Source of the DNA: Neobacillus fumarioli NBRC 102428
GTDB lineage: Bacteria > Bacillota > Bacilli > Bacillales > Cytobacillaceae
Direction: 5' to 3'
DNA length: 64,000 bases
Assembly: GCF_001591485.1 (NCBI RefSeq)
Contig: NZ_BCUZ01000003.1
Location: 25,250 to 89,249 of the forward strand
Each line of letters begins with the position of its first letter. Position 1 is the first letter of the stretch. This document shows positions 39,416-48,288 of the stretch, piece after piece. Both the position numbers and the translations under genes were made by a program. A model generated the notes under the pieces. The model was not told the DNA's origin. It did no database searches and worked only from the letters and a program-made list of their open reading frames with translations.

Positions 39416-40293
39416 AAGTCCTCCTCCTTCCCGCTTGACATTTGTGAAACTTGTGGCTGTGTCATTAATCTTTTTATCACAATCACATTTTGAATATCGT
39501 AAAAATCAGCTCCCGGCTTAACGTAGGCCGTTTGATTTAACCCGTATTGGTCCGGTTTCACATCTACGACTTTGCCGATCTCCAGTCCCTTAGGAAATAT
39601 GCCGCCTAAACCGGAGGTAATCACATTTTGTCCTTTTGTAATGGTTGTTCCTGCCGGAATGGATTTTATCAGGAGTAATTTTTGTTTTTCATCGAAGCCT
39701 TGCACAAATCCATAGACATCTGACTTTCCTTGAATAAGAGCTGAGATGCGGTTTTTCGGATCCATGGCACTTAAAAGTTCAACCGTTGAACTGAATTGAT
39801 TGACACTTTTTACCTTCCCAATCAAACCGGTCGCTGTTACAACTGCCATATTCTTCTTAATGCCATTTACATTGCCTTTGTCAATAATCAGCATTTCAGT
39901 CCAGCGGTCCGGATTTCTGCCAATGACAGTAGCCGGTAATGGATCATTATCACTTAAGGTCTGTTTTTCCCCTAGTGTATCACGAAGGCTTTGATTATCC
40001 TTCTTCAAAGTTTGTACTTCTGCTTCCAAGCTGGCAAGCTTATCAATCCGTGACTTTAACTCTTTATTCTCTTGATAGGTATTTTCTAACTCATGAAGAC
40101 TCGAAAATAAGCCTGCAAAGTAATGGGTAGGTTTTGCCACCAGTGATTGCACCCAGCCGGTTGTGTCTTTGACAAATTGCTCCGGCCATGATGGCCTATT
40201 CCTCTCCCTTAAAGAAAATCCAATCAATGCCACGAGCACAATCATGCTGACAAGCAAGATAATCAGTCGTTTATTCGAGAAGAACTGTGGCAT
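39412..40293 (-). CDS. mreC: Rod shape-determining protein MreC
   Basis: A 293-residue bitopic protein: short cytoplasmic start, a helix at about 9-28, a coiled coil (about 65-110, ELENTYQENKELKSRIDKLA) and the extracellular double beta-barrel (GNVNGIKKNMAVVTATGLIGKV, VITSGLGGIFPKGLEIGKV). It scaffolds the elongation machinery. Starts 12 bases after mreB. Confidence 0.96.
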   Translation of the reverse strand: MPQFFSNKRLIILLVSMIVLVALIGFSLRERNRPSWPEQFVKDTTGWVQSLVAKPTHYFAGLFSSLHELENTYQENKELKSRIDKLASLEAEVQTLKKDNQSLRDTLGEKQTLSDNDPLPATVIGRNPDRWTEMLIIDKGNVNGIKKNMAVVTATGLIGKVKSVNQFSSTVELLSAMDPKNRISALIQGKSDVYGFVQGFDEKQKLLLIKSIPAGTTITKGQNVITSGLGGIFPKGLEIGKVVDVKPDQYGLNQTAYVKPGADFYDIQNVIVIKRLMTQPQVSQMSSGKEEDL

Positions 40294-40305
40294 GATTATA
40301 CACCT

Positions 40306-41322
40306 CTATTTATCTTTTGCTTTCGTTTTAAATAAATGAATATGCTCTAACGCCTTTCCTGTACCGATGGCAACGCAGTCAAGCGGATTTTCGGCAATAA
40401 GAACCGGCATTTTCGTTTCTTCGCTGATCACTCGATCAAGGTTGCGAAGCAGTGCTCCACCGCCTGTCAGAACAATTCCGCGGTCCATGATATCAGCTGC
40501 AAGCTCGGGCGGTGTCTTTTCCAATGTATTTTTAACTGCTTCTACGATCGCTGACACTGTATCGCTAAGGGCAGCTGCGATTTCTTTTGGGGTAATTTCA
40601 ATCGTTTTTGGCAAGCCTGTTAACAAATCACGGCCGCGGATTTCCATATTGTCAATGCCTTCAGGTGTTCCCGCTGAACCGATTTCCACCTTGATCGTTT
40701 CTGCCGTCCGGTCACCGATCATGAGATTGTAATGTTTGCGGATGTAAGCAATTATCGCATCATCCATTTCATCACCGGCAATGCGAATGGACTGGCTTGT
40801 CACAATTCCGCCCAAGGAAATGATCGCGACTTCCGTTGTTCCACCGCCAATATCAACGACCATACTGCCAGTAGGTTCCCAAACAGGAAGATTGGCGCCA
40901 ATTGCTGCAGCAAACGGCTCTTCAATCGTATAAGCATCCTTTGCCCCTGCCTGCCTAGTAGCATCAATCACCGCTCTTTCTTCAACAGCCGTAATTCCAG
41001 ATGGGACGCACACCATCACATGGGCTTTTGAAAAGAAACCTTTGTTCTTTTGGGCTTGTCGGATATAATGTTTCATCATCGCCGCAGTGGTTTCGAAATC
41101 AGCAATGACTCCATCCTTCATCGGCCTTAAAGCGACAACATTCCCCGGTGTCCGTCCAATCATATTCTTGGCATCATTGCCGACAGCGACAATTTGTTTT
41201 GTATCAGTCTGCATGGATACAACTGATGGCTCTCTAAGAACAATTCCTTTTCCTTTTACATATACAAGCGTATTGGCAGTCCCTAAGTCTATTCCAAGAT
41301 CTTTTGTTCCAAATCCAAACAT
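40306..41322 (-). CDS. mreB: Cell shape actin homologue MreB
   Basis: A 338-residue bacterial actin that moves under the membrane and guides wall synthesis. Phosphate 1 [21 protein letters not shown], phosphate 2 [14 protein letters not shown], and adenosine motif [15 protein letters not shown] are intact. First gene of mreBCD-minCD, driven by the promoter at 41433-41462. Confidence 0.98.
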   Translation of the reverse strand: MFGFGTKDLGIDLGTANTLVYVKGKGIVLREPSVVSMQTDTKQIVAVGNDAKNMIGRTPGNVVALRPMKDGVIADFETTAAMMKHYIRQAQKNKGFFSKAHVMVCVPSGITAVEERAVIDATRQAGAKDAYTIEEPFAAAIGANLPVWEPTGSMVVDIGGGTTEVAIISLGGIVTSQSIRIAGDEMDDAIIAYIRKHYNLMIGDRTAETIKVEIGSAGTPEGIDNMEIRGRDLLTGLPKTIEITPKEIAAALSDTVSAIVEAVKNTLEKTPPELAADIMDRGIVLTGGGALLRNLDRVISEETKMPVLIAENPLDCVAIGTGKALEHIHLFKTKAKDK

Positions 41323-41432
41323 AATCTAGTATCTCCCTTTCAGATCGAAATGCAAATTTCTGGTAAAGGTTCATCAGACTGTTCTCTGTCTATTTTGACT
41401 ATTTTTCCAGTCCGTTAAAGCAGTCCTAAAAA

Positions 41433-41462
41433 ATCATAAACAATATTATAGCTGATCGTCAA
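41433..41462 (-). promoter_or_regulatory. Sigma-A promoter of the mreBCD-minCD operon
   Basis: TTGACG (41457-41462) and TATGAT (41433-41438) with an 18-base spacer, placed just after the radC stop codon. Transcription would begin about 105 bases before mreB. Confidence 0.65.
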
Positions 41463-41476
41463 ATAAAAACATAGTC

Positions 41477-42166
41477 TTAAAAGTATCCTTTTTCCTTAAG
41501 ACTGACAAACTTATTGTCCCCGATGATTAAATGATCAAGAAGGTCAATTCCGATAATTTTGCCGCACTCTGCGAGCCTCTTTGTTACCTCAATGTCCTCC
41601 CTGCTTGGTGTGGGGTCGCCGCTTGGGTGGTTATGAACCGCGATGATCGAGGCGGCTGATCGTTTTAATGCTTCACGATAGACTTCCCTTGGATGGACAA
41701 TGGAAGCGTTTAAGCTGCCAATAAATACCGCTTGCTTATGGATCACCTGATTCTTCGTATTTAAATACAGGCAAACAAAATGTTCCTGTGGTAAAAAGCG
41801 CATGTCATTCATTACATACTTGGCCCCGTCTTCCGGGGAACGGATTACATATCGGTCATTAAACGTTGAATTGGCAATTCTTCTGCCAATTTCCACAGCT
41901 GCTAATATTTGAATCGCCTTAGCAGAACCAATTCCTTTAATTTCCGTTATCTCTTCTAATGTAGCGTTTTTTAACTGCCGCAGTCCCTCAAAATGGCTCA
42001 AAAGGCGGTTTGCTAATTGTAAAACGGACTCATCCTTCGTCCCCGTCCTTAGTAAAATGGCGATTAATTCATGATTGGACAGACTTTGCGGACCATGATG
42101 GATAAAGCGTTCCCTCGGACGTTCATCCAGAGGGAAGTCGCGGATCATTAATGAATTGGTCGACAA
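41477..42166 (-). CDS. radC: RadC/YsxA family JAB-domain protein
   Basis: A 229-residue protein with an N-terminal helix-hairpin-helix region (LKNATLEEITEIKGIGSAKA) and a C-terminal JAMM metal-binding motif (HNHPSGDPTPSREDIE). Once linked to DNA repair, but the role is unsettled; the JAMM fold implies a metal hydrolase. The start is taken as TTG (42164-42166), seven bases after AAGGGAGG; further upstream codons are open but contain that site. Confidence 0.93.
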   Translation of the reverse strand: MSTNSLMIRDFPLDERPRERFIHHGPQSLSNHELIAILLRTGTKDESVLQLANRLLSHFEGLRQLKNATLEEITEIKGIGSAKAIQILAAVEIGRRIANSTFNDRYVIRSPEDGAKYVMNDMRFLPQEHFVCLYLNTKNQVIHKQAVFIGSLNASIVHPREVYREALKRSAASIIAVHNHPSGDPTPSREDIEVTKRLAECGKIIGIDLLDHLIIGDNKFVSLKEKGYF

Positions 42167-42198
42167 CTTTTTTCCTCCCTTACGTTTGGGAGTGAACG

Positions 42199-42771
42199 TC
42201 AAATGGGGAACTGATAGCCTAAACGCCGCAATTCCCTGAGGGTCCTTGCAACCGGCAGGCCGACAACCGTAAAATAATCCCCATTTATTTTCTTGACAAG
42301 CATGCTTCCGAGCTCCTGAATGCCGTATGCCCCTGCTTTATCAAACGGTTCACCGCTTTTGACGTAAAACCGTATCTCGTCATCCGTTAACTCCCAAAAC
42401 CATACTTCCGTTTTTTCATAAAACTTTACAGAACCCATTGGAGAGATGATACAGACCCCCGTATACACTTCGTGCTTATTGCCTGAAAGTACTTTTAACA
42501 TTTGAACTGCTTCGGCCTCATCAGCCGGCTTTCCCAAGATGCGAGATTGAAGAGCAACAATCGTGTCTGCACCAATCACAAAAGCATCACTGTTTTGTTT
42601 GAAAACAGCCTGTGCTTTGCGCTCGGCTAATTCCATTACAACTTCCTCCGGTGCCAGCTCCGTATGAAAACTTTCATCAACATTGCTGCTTGAAATCGCG
42701 AATGATAAGCGGAGATTTTCTAGAAGTTCCTTTCGCCGTGGAGATGAAGAGGCTAATATGAGGTTTTGCAT
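42199..42771 (-). CDS. maf: Maf-family nucleotide pyrophosphatase (septum inhibition protein)
   Basis: A 190-residue house-cleaning pyrophosphatase that hydrolyses non-canonical or dTTP/UTP nucleotides; in B. subtilis overproduction blocks septation. Signature ILASSSPRRKELL at the start, ADTIVALQSRILGKP and KAGAYGIQELGSMLVKKING. Start with GGTGA. It lies between radC and spoIIB, as in B. subtilis. Confidence 0.96.
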   Translation of the reverse strand: MQNLILASSSPRRKELLENLRLSFAISSSNVDESFHTELAPEEVVMELAERKAQAVFKQNSDAFVIGADTIVALQSRILGKPADEAEAVQMLKVLSGNKHEVYTGVCIISPMGSVKFYEKTEVWFWELTDDEIRFYVKSGEPFDKAGAYGIQELGSMLVKKINGDYFTVVGLPVARTLRELRRLGYQFPI

Positions 42772-42913
42772 GTCATCACCTTACCTTCATAATCTAAAAG
42801 GGAGATACACTTTTATCGTATCAGAAATGCTTTGTGCAAACAATTTTTATATGATTAATTTTTGAAGAATAATGTAAAATTATGCGGAATTTTTCTATTA
42901 TTTAATACTAATT

Positions 42914-42980
42914 AAGAAAAGCGCAAGTTAGCCCGCCTAGCGGCTTGTGACCTCGAGCCGCTGGCTCCTGGAACTGGACA
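42914..42980 (+). repeat. Degenerate intergenic repeat, copy 2
   Basis: The 276-base maf-spoIIB gap holds a stretch that starts AAGAAAAGCGCA and ends with CTGGACA, the same ends as the stretch at 11459-11509. Its middle contains short inverted words (GCGGCT/AGCCGC). It runs directly into the spoIIB terminator. Confidence 0.45.
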
Positions 42981-43008
42981 AAAAAGCCTGTCTCGGACGG
43001 ACAGGCTT
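42980..43008 (-). terminator. Terminator after spoIIB
   Basis: On the minus strand AAGCCTGTC pairs with GACAGGCTT around a 7-base loop, followed by TTTTG. It begins about 40 bases past the spoIIB stop. Confidence 0.85.
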
Positions 43009-43047
43009 CATTTCCCGGAAAATAGCTTGTTCGGCTAATTTGTCAAG

Positions 43048-44124
43048 TTATTTCAGGGAATAATATATAGATAAATAATTTAATAGATGCTGCTCGGCAT
43101 CCAGCAAATTCTTAGAGTCTTTTGTTTTTTGAAAGTCTTTGATTCGATCGGCCGCACCGATTAATTCTTTTTGGAGTTTCTGTATATTGCTGTTTTTGAT
43201 ACTTTTGGCTGCTAACTGTTTTTCCGCCGATGATAGTGCTTTTCTAGCATCTTGCGATATTTCGTTTGATACTAGGGCATCTCCTGCTGTATTCACAAAG
43301 GTTTTAAAGACAGCAGGCATTACTCCGATGAACGCTTTTTCTTGATCAGAAAGTCCGGAAAACTTCTTGCCATCTACTAACAACGGCTTGGCGAATGCGT
43401 CTTGGGCTCCGTTTTGTTTCAAATGCTGACTGATCGCTTTCGCTGTTTCAATCGAATCGGCAACTCCAAGGAATATAAACGTCTTATCATTCATCGTAAC
43501 AATCTGCGAGGGAATTCCTTTCGCCAAAAGCTCCTTCACCGTTTCCTTGGCACCACCCTCCGTAGAATAAATCCCCCCTTGAATAATATATGTAGCCATT
43601 TGTTCGATCGACGCAGATGTTGTCTTGGTTCTGCCAGAATCTCCATGGGCACTTCCTGCTGTTTCCATTGTATTTGGCTCTGCCTCAGCCTTCTTCTCAG
43701 GATTACTGATCACTAGTTTAAGCATGAAAACTCCGATCGCACTGCCAATTACAATCGCAAAGACAGCGGAAATAAATATTCGTACGAAAGGTTGCGATCC
43801 ATTTTTCTTTTTATTGTTTTTTGTCGAAAATGAGGCAATCTTTATATTTCCACTTTTTTTTGGGGCATGTTCATTTTTAAATTGGAATTCTTCTATTTCA
43901 TCATCAGCTGATTCAGGGATGATCCAATCGAAGCTTTCATCGGTCGATTCCTGGGCTGCAGCAGTCTCAGAGAATACTTTCGCTGAATTTGATGGAATCT
44001 GATGGATGTCAGCTTCTTTATAGACGGCATCTTCCGGATGGTCTTTTGGGAGTTCTTCCTGAAATGTCTTTTGCTCTCCATTTATTTTAATCGTGATCGT
44101 ACTGCCTTTGTTAGGCTTGTCCAC
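43048..44124 (-). CDS. spoIIB: Stage II sporulation protein B (SpoIIB), SPOR domain
   Basis: A 358-residue bitopic protein. A hydrophilic cytoplasmic region is followed by one helix near residues 115-140 (IFISAVFAIVIGSAIGVFML) and an extracytoplasmic SPOR domain (about 190-260, TYIIQGGIYSTEGGAKETVK), which binds denuded septal peptidoglycan. SpoIIB guides septal thinning at engulfment onset. Identification rests on this architecture and the location between maf and prepilin-peptidase-type genes. The start is GTG with GGAGATC upstream. Confidence 0.85.
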   Translation of the reverse strand: MDKPNKGSTITIKINGEQKTFQEELPKDHPEDAVYKEADIHQIPSNSAKVFSETAAAQESTDESFDWIIPESADDEIEEFQFKNEHAPKKSGNIKIASFSTKNNKKKNGSQPFVRIFISAVFAIVIGSAIGVFMLKLVISNPEKKAEAEPNTMETAGSAHGDSGRTKTTSASIEQMATYIIQGGIYSTEGGAKETVKELLAKGIPSQIVTMNDKTFIFLGVADSIETAKAISQHLKQNGAQDAFAKPLLVDGKKFSGLSDQEKAFIGVMPAVFKTFVNTAGDALVSNEISQDARKALSSAEKQLAAKSIKNSNIQKLQKELIGAADRIKDFQKTKDSKNLLDAEQHLLNYLSIYYSLK

Positions 44125-44177
44125 AGTTTGATCTCCTTTCTCTTAGGTTGGATAATTTCTTCCATCCTATCATAATC

Positions 44178-44214
44178 GAAAAAAAAAATAACAAGACTTT
44201 TGTCGTCTTGTTAT
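44178..44214 (-). terminator. Terminator of the type IV pilus operon
   Basis: On the minus strand a perfect 10-bp stem ATAACAAGAC/GTCTTGTTAT with a 7-base loop is followed by nine or more T. It lies about 40 bases after the PilO-like stop codon and 50 bases before spoIIB, and closes the leftward pilus operon. Confidence 0.92.
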
Positions 44215-44255
44215 CTTTGTCTTTCGTCAAAATTTTCGTTTCTTCAAAATGCCAG

Positions 44256-44987
44256 TTACGGTTTCTTCACATTAGGGAACTGAGCTAGCGGATTGTTCTT
44301 GCCTGCCGGCGGGGGAGCATCGATTTTTGGCAGCTGTGCCTTCAATGCTTCGAGATTCGGCATATAATAGGCAGAAACTGTCAAGTTGTAGAAAAAAGGC
44401 TGACTTGTTTGCTCAAGATTGGTCATTTCCTCTTCTCCTGTATAATTGATCGCCTCTACCACGACAATCCGTTGTAAAGATTCTAGTGTTGAAACAAAAG
44501 TTTCAAACTGTTCATAGGAAGGTGATTCTACTGATAACTGGACCGTCAGCTTTTTGATAGAAGCCGGAATAGCCGACTGCTGAATGGATATAGCTTTAGT
44601 TGTATTTTGACTCGTTGCACCATTAACATTATTAGCTTGATTTTGCGAATTGCCCGCTGCTAGATTATCATTTGAGAAACTCATGGACTTGATCGTACTA
44701 TTCGAAATGATTTCGGCTTTTTCTAAGTCCAAGATAAACTGATCTTGCATCGGTTTAACGGGAACCTTCTGCTGCAATTCAGTCGTATTGGCAATAGTGA
44801 CTGTCTTAACCGAATTGTTTCGCGTTAATGCATCGAAAACTTTCTGTTCCGATTGTAAGGTCTGTTGTTTTTGGTTCAAATCATTTTTTAATGGAACTAA
44901 GTAAAAAAACTCAGCATAAATGATGAATAATATGAAAAAGACAAAGCATACGGATATGGTCAGCAATTTAGAATAATGAAACTTCAT
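44256..44987 (-). CDS. pilO: PilO-like type IV pilus inner-membrane protein
   Basis: A 243-residue bitopic protein: short N-terminus, one helix (about 8-30, LLTISVCFVFFILFIIYAEF), a coiled coil (KNDLNQKQQTLQSEQKVFDAL) and a ferredoxin-like domain (VQLSVESPSYEQFETFVSTL, RIVVVEAINYTG). PilO pairs with PilN and links PilM to the assembly platform. It overlaps the PilN gene by 4 bases and is the last gene of the operon. A Pro-rich end (PKIDAPPPAGKNNPLAQFPN) is unusual. Identification is by order and architecture. Confidence 0.85.
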   Translation of the reverse strand: MKFHYSKLLTISVCFVFFILFIIYAEFFYLVPLKNDLNQKQQTLQSEQKVFDALTRNNSVKTVTIANTTELQQKVPVKPMQDQFILDLEKAEIISNSTIKSMSFSNDNLAAGNSQNQANNVNGATSQNTTKAISIQQSAIPASIKKLTVQLSVESPSYEQFETFVSTLESLQRIVVVEAINYTGEEEMTNLEQTSQPFFYNLTVSAYYMPNLEALKAQLPKIDAPPPAGKNNPLAQFPNVKKP

Positions 44988-45850
44988 GACCCTTTCGCTC
45001 CCTGCCCGGCGTCACCAACGTTTTGTCCTGCATTCATCAGCTTTTTAGCCTCATCTTTATTTAAAGTAATTGTAAATTGCCCCGTATATCGCGGCATATA
45101 TTGATTAGTATCAGCGTTTGTCCCTGTAATAGCAGAAGCAGGTCTGCTGCTCCCCGCTATAGGCTTTCTGTTTGGACTGCTTGGTTGCGAAACAGTCGAA
45201 CCTCTGCCTGATGAAGTTTTTCCAGCAGAAGTACTATTTGACTGGTTTGATGCTTGTGTACCAGATGCAGTCTGACTGTTCTGAGGCGTACTGGAAGTAT
45301 TTGTCTTACTATTTATCGCGGCAGCAGATGAAGATGTACTGCCAGAAGCGGTGCCGCCATTTGCCGTATTCGAATCACTGGCCGTCAGGGAAGAAAGAGC
45401 TGCTTCCTTAACCCATTTTGCTGAATTAAGATTGTCCAAAAAATAAGCGGCATCATTAGGTGTATCAAATTGCACACTGATCTTAATATCCCCGGAATCT
45501 GAATAAGTGAAAGACCGAATAAAACCACGTTCAGGCAAGAGTGCTGTAAGATGGTTCATCACAGGGATTGTTTGGATCGGATAATTCTTCGCCCAATCAA
45601 CAGCAGCCTTCAATTGACTGGCAGCAGTATGATCAGCAGAATTGGCTGATTGGCTGCCCGCAGTTGCTTCCAATTTTTTAATGATTGAAATCTGTTTTTC
45701 AACAGACTCAATGCTTGTCTGGACAGAATGGGCTTGAATGTAAAAGTACACACCGAAAAGCAGGAAAAGGGCAGCAAATCCAGAAGCAAGGAGCCATAAG
45801 CGAACCTTTTTCGGTTCCTTCTCCGGGAGCAGGTTAATTTCTACTAACAT
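44984..45850 (-). CDS. pilN: PilN-like type IV pilus protein with a long Ser/Thr/Asn insertion
   Basis: A 288-residue bitopic protein. The N-terminal motif LVEINLLPEKEPKK is the segment that docks into PilM. A helix follows (about 19-40), then a coiled coil and the first part of a ferredoxin-like fold (LLPERGFIRSFTYSDSGDIKISVQF). From about 156 to 250 it is a low-complexity Ser/Thr/Asn/Gln stretch, followed by a short folded end (YTGQFTITLNKDEAKKL). The insertion is not usual for PilN. Overlaps pilM by 7 bases and pilO by 4. Confidence 0.88.
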   Translation of the reverse strand: MLVEINLLPEKEPKKVRLWLLASGFAALFLLFGVYFYIQAHSVQTSIESVEKQISIIKKLEATAGSQSANSADHTAASQLKAAVDWAKNYPIQTIPVMNHLTALLPERGFIRSFTYSDSGDIKISVQFDTPNDAAYFLDNLNSAKWVKEAALSSLTASDSNTANGGTASGSTSSSAAAINSKTNTSSTPQNSQTASGTQASNQSNSTSAGKTSSGRGSTVSQPSSPNRKPIAGSSRPASAITGTNADTNQYMPRYTGQFTITLNKDEAKKLMNAGQNVGDAGQGAKGS

Positions 45851-46845
45851 GATGACACCCCTTTTAAAGCGAGTCCCAGCACTAATAATAGATTGTTAGA
45901 AATGCCCCCTGTCTTCCCTTTTGAATGGGCCTCTTTATAAAGATTCGACACAGGAATTTCAAAACGTTCTCCTACTTGCTCCTCAATAATTTTCAGCATT
46001 GGATGGTCACCGTAAAGAAGAAACTTCGTGATCTCCTTCTGTTTCTCTTTCAGTGAGTATTTATAAAAATCTAGCAATTTACTGATTTCTCGGTAGATTT
46101 CTTCTAACGATAAGAACAATTCTTCTTCTCCGCCAACAAAGTTATATTCTATTACGCCTAAAGAATTGGTTCTCATCTCCCAATCTTCTAACATAAAGGG
46201 TAATGAAAATTGCCGCATGACAAGTGGAACGGTTCCTTCGAAAATGCAAAGATTAACACTGGATACATCAAACTGAACAGTAAAGAGTGCTTCGTCCTGT
46301 TCTGTCACGCCAAGCTGGTGATAGATCCGATATAAGGCAAGCGGTGAAATATCGGCTGCAACAGGATGAAGCTTAACACGATGAAATAATTGAACATATT
46401 CTAATACTTGCTCTTCTGGTGCTGCAAACAACAGAATATCCTTTGTGTTATCGTTTGTTCCCATCAAATGAATGTCAAACACCGGTTCCTCATATGGCAA
46501 GTGAATGGTCGAGCCTAATTCCAAATATAAATATCCTTTTATTTCATCGTCCTCGATTTCAGCTGGAATCGATACTTTACGAATGATCACGAGCGGATCG
46601 GGAACGACAAATCGAATCGAGCGGCGAGATATTTTCCACTCATCCATACATTCTTCAAGGATATTCACCAAGTTTTCCTGATCAGCGATTTTTCCATCAT
46701 GGATAATCCCCGGCGGCAATGGATGTTCGCCCCACTTTAGTACAGTAAGGGGCTGCGGTTGCTTCAATTCTACATAGCGAATCGAATGGTCATTTAAAAT
46801 AATGTTGATGATTCGTTTTTTCGGTGTAAGCAGGGAAAAGGCCAT
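45844..46845 (-). CDS. pilM: PilM-like actin-fold pilus assembly protein
   Basis: A 333-residue cytoplasmic protein of the PilM/FtsA superfamily. IINIILNDHSIRYVELKQPQ is the phosphate-1 type strand-loop, DEIKGYLYLELGSTIHLPYEE the PilN-binding-like region and ALFTVQFDVSSVNLCIFEG the phosphate-2 region. It links the cytoplasmic motor ring to PilN and PilO. The ATG 46843-46845 follows AAGGGG; a longer frame reaches 46914 and would overlap pilD, so it is not used. Confidence 0.88.
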   Translation of the reverse strand: MAFSLLTPKKRIINIILNDHSIRYVELKQPQPLTVLKWGEHPLPPGIIHDGKIADQENLVNILEECMDEWKISRRSIRFVVPDPLVIIRKVSIPAEIEDDEIKGYLYLELGSTIHLPYEEPVFDIHLMGTNDNTKDILLFAAPEEQVLEYVQLFHRVKLHPVAADISPLALYRIYHQLGVTEQDEALFTVQFDVSSVNLCIFEGTVPLVMRQFSLPFMLEDWEMRTNSLGVIEYNFVGGEEELFLSLEEIYREISKLLDFYKYSLKEKQKEITKFLLYGDHPMLKIIEEQVGERFEIPVSNLYKEAHSKGKTGGISNNLLLVLGLALKGVSSC

Positions 46846-46862
46846 GTTAGAAAACCCCTTAG

Positions 46863-47624
46863 TTAATACATGATAAAAGTTCTTATATACAGTTGAATGA
46901 GGTCTGTTCCCCAAAAGTATCCTGTGAGTGTTCCCGCAGCAATAAACGGTCCGAAGGGGATGGGCTGACGCCGCTTGACGATTCTAAATAAGAGTGCCAA
47001 TCCCCCAAATATAGCACCATATAAGGTGGAAAGAAAAAAGGAGAGAAGGACCAGTTTACATCCTAACACAAACCCAAGCAATCCATAAAGTTTAATATCG
47101 CCGCCTCCCATACCGCCTTTCGTAACAACAGCGATCGATAGCAGCAGAACAAAGCCGACAGCAGCCCCTAAAGGGGAATCCCACCAAGGAGTAAGCGGCC
47201 AAATCATCCGCTCCAATAAAAAAATCCCTGCAAACCAAATAAGAATTTTATCAGGGATGATCATATATTGAATATCGGAGACCATGATCATTATGAACAT
47301 GGAAATAAGTGTTAAAGTAACAAATAACTCCCCTGACCATCCAATGAAAATAGGAGTAACAGCAAACAAACATCCAGTCAGCAATTCCATAATCGGATAA
47401 ATAGGAGAAATCCGCGACTGACACCCGCGGCATTTCCCCCCTTGAATAAGATATGAAACTACTGGTATTAATTCATATGCTTTTAACTGATGCCCGCAGG
47501 TTGGGCATGCAGACCGTGGTTTTACAATAGATTTCTTCACTGGAACCCGAAGGCCGACGACGTTGAAGAAGGAGCCTAGGGTGATGCCGTAAAGAAAAAA
47601 TAGACATAAAAATACGCTATACAT
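46863..47624 (-). CDS. pilD: Prepilin peptidase / N-methyltransferase (PilD, ComC-type)
   Basis: A 253-residue A24 aspartic protease that cleaves prepilins after the conserved glycine and methylates the new N-terminus. The zinc-binding cysteines are C40xxC43 and C65xxC68; the catalytic aspartates are D117 (MVSDIQYMIIPD) and D176 (GGGDIKLYG). About seven helices. In B. subtilis the gene at this map position is comC, the competence peptidase; here one enzyme probably serves both the pilus and any com pseudopilus. The binding site before ATG is weak. Confidence 0.95.
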   Translation of the reverse strand: MYSVFLCLFFLYGITLGSFFNVVGLRVPVKKSIVKPRSACPTCGHQLKAYELIPVVSYLIQGGKCRGCQSRISPIYPIMELLTGCLFAVTPIFIGWSGELFVTLTLISMFIMIMVSDIQYMIIPDKILIWFAGIFLLERMIWPLTPWWDSPLGAAVGFVLLLSIAVVTKGGMGGGDIKLYGLLGFVLGCKLVLLSFFLSTLYGAIFGGLALLFRIVKRRQPIPFGPFIAAGTLTGYFWGTDLIQLYIRTFIMY

Positions 47625-47637
47625 AACTCTATTATAC

Positions 47638-48138
47638 TTATCTTACATTATCTCTAGATAATTGATCTTCAGGAACTGGATTTCCACTAGCATCCTTTAT
47701 AGATCTTGTACCATTAGTAAGATATACAGAGTAGGAAAGTTTTCCACTTGTTGAACTGATCATAACATATGATCCACTTTCAGGTTTCGATGTCCCCGCA
47801 GATCCATCCCCAGCAGAATATCCTTTTCCATCGGGATCTTTGACCGTTTCTATATAGCCTTTATCTTGTAAATACTTTAATGTTACATATACTGGAGTTT
47901 TGTCATCAGGCGGTTGTAATGATGAATCCCCTGTCACCGCCAATTTTGCCGAGTTGATCATTTGCCGTGCATTAGCAACGTGTGCATCCTTTTTACTGTT
48001 GTCAATCAATCCTAAAATACTTGGAATAGCAATGGCAGAAATAATCCCTAAAATCACAATAACTGCCAGCAATTCGATTAAGGTCATCCCCTTTTGCTCT
48101 TTCAGCCTTTTCTTTACTAATTGTAACAATTTGTTCAT
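47638..48138 (-). CDS. Type IV pilin, paralogue A (major-pilin candidate)
   Basis: A 166-residue type III-signal prepilin: 17-residue basic leader (MNKLLQLVKKRLKEQKG), cleavage before M18, and glutamate at mature position 5 (MTLIELLAVIVILGIISAIAIP). The hydrophobic N-terminal helix and IPSILGLIDNSKKDAH are nearly identical to the pilin encoded at 48289; the C-terminal heads differ but share SYVxI and LSRxxx endings. A candidate promoter lies upstream, so this pilin could be made in excess. AAAGGAG before the ATG. Confidence 0.9.
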   Translation of the reverse strand: MNKLLQLVKKRLKEQKGMTLIELLAVIVILGIISAIAIPSILGLIDNSKKDAHVANARQMINSAKLAVTGDSSLQPPDDKTPVYVTLKYLQDKGYIETVKDPDGKGYSAGDGSAGTSKPESGSYVMISSTSGKLSYSVYLTNGTRSIKDASGNPVPEDQLSRDNVR

Positions 48139-48178
48139 CTCCTTTTAGTTCTTTTAACCTAGTAAAATAGTTTATTTT

Positions 48179-48184
48179 ATTATA
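48179..48184 (-). promoter_or_regulatory. Candidate -10 element for pilin paralogue A
   Basis: The 150-base gap between the two pilin genes is the largest inside the operon. A perfect TATAAT lies about 40 bases before the downstream pilin start; the best -35 at 17 bases (TTTCCT) is poor. No terminator was seen after paralogue B. Internal promoters before major pilins are common, but this one is only a candidate. Confidence 0.35.
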
Positions 48185-48288
48185 CTGGAAACTTTTTGTT
48201 CAGGAAATAGAATTTTGATGATTTTAACTAATTTTATCCATTTATATCTATAAAACCATAAAATTCTAATGACTTAACACAATCATGT

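Noticed and set aside
46846..46914. Extended start for PilM overlapping pilD
   Set aside because: The ATG at 46845 has AAGGGG and gives a family-like N-terminus; the extension would overlap pilD by about 50 bases.
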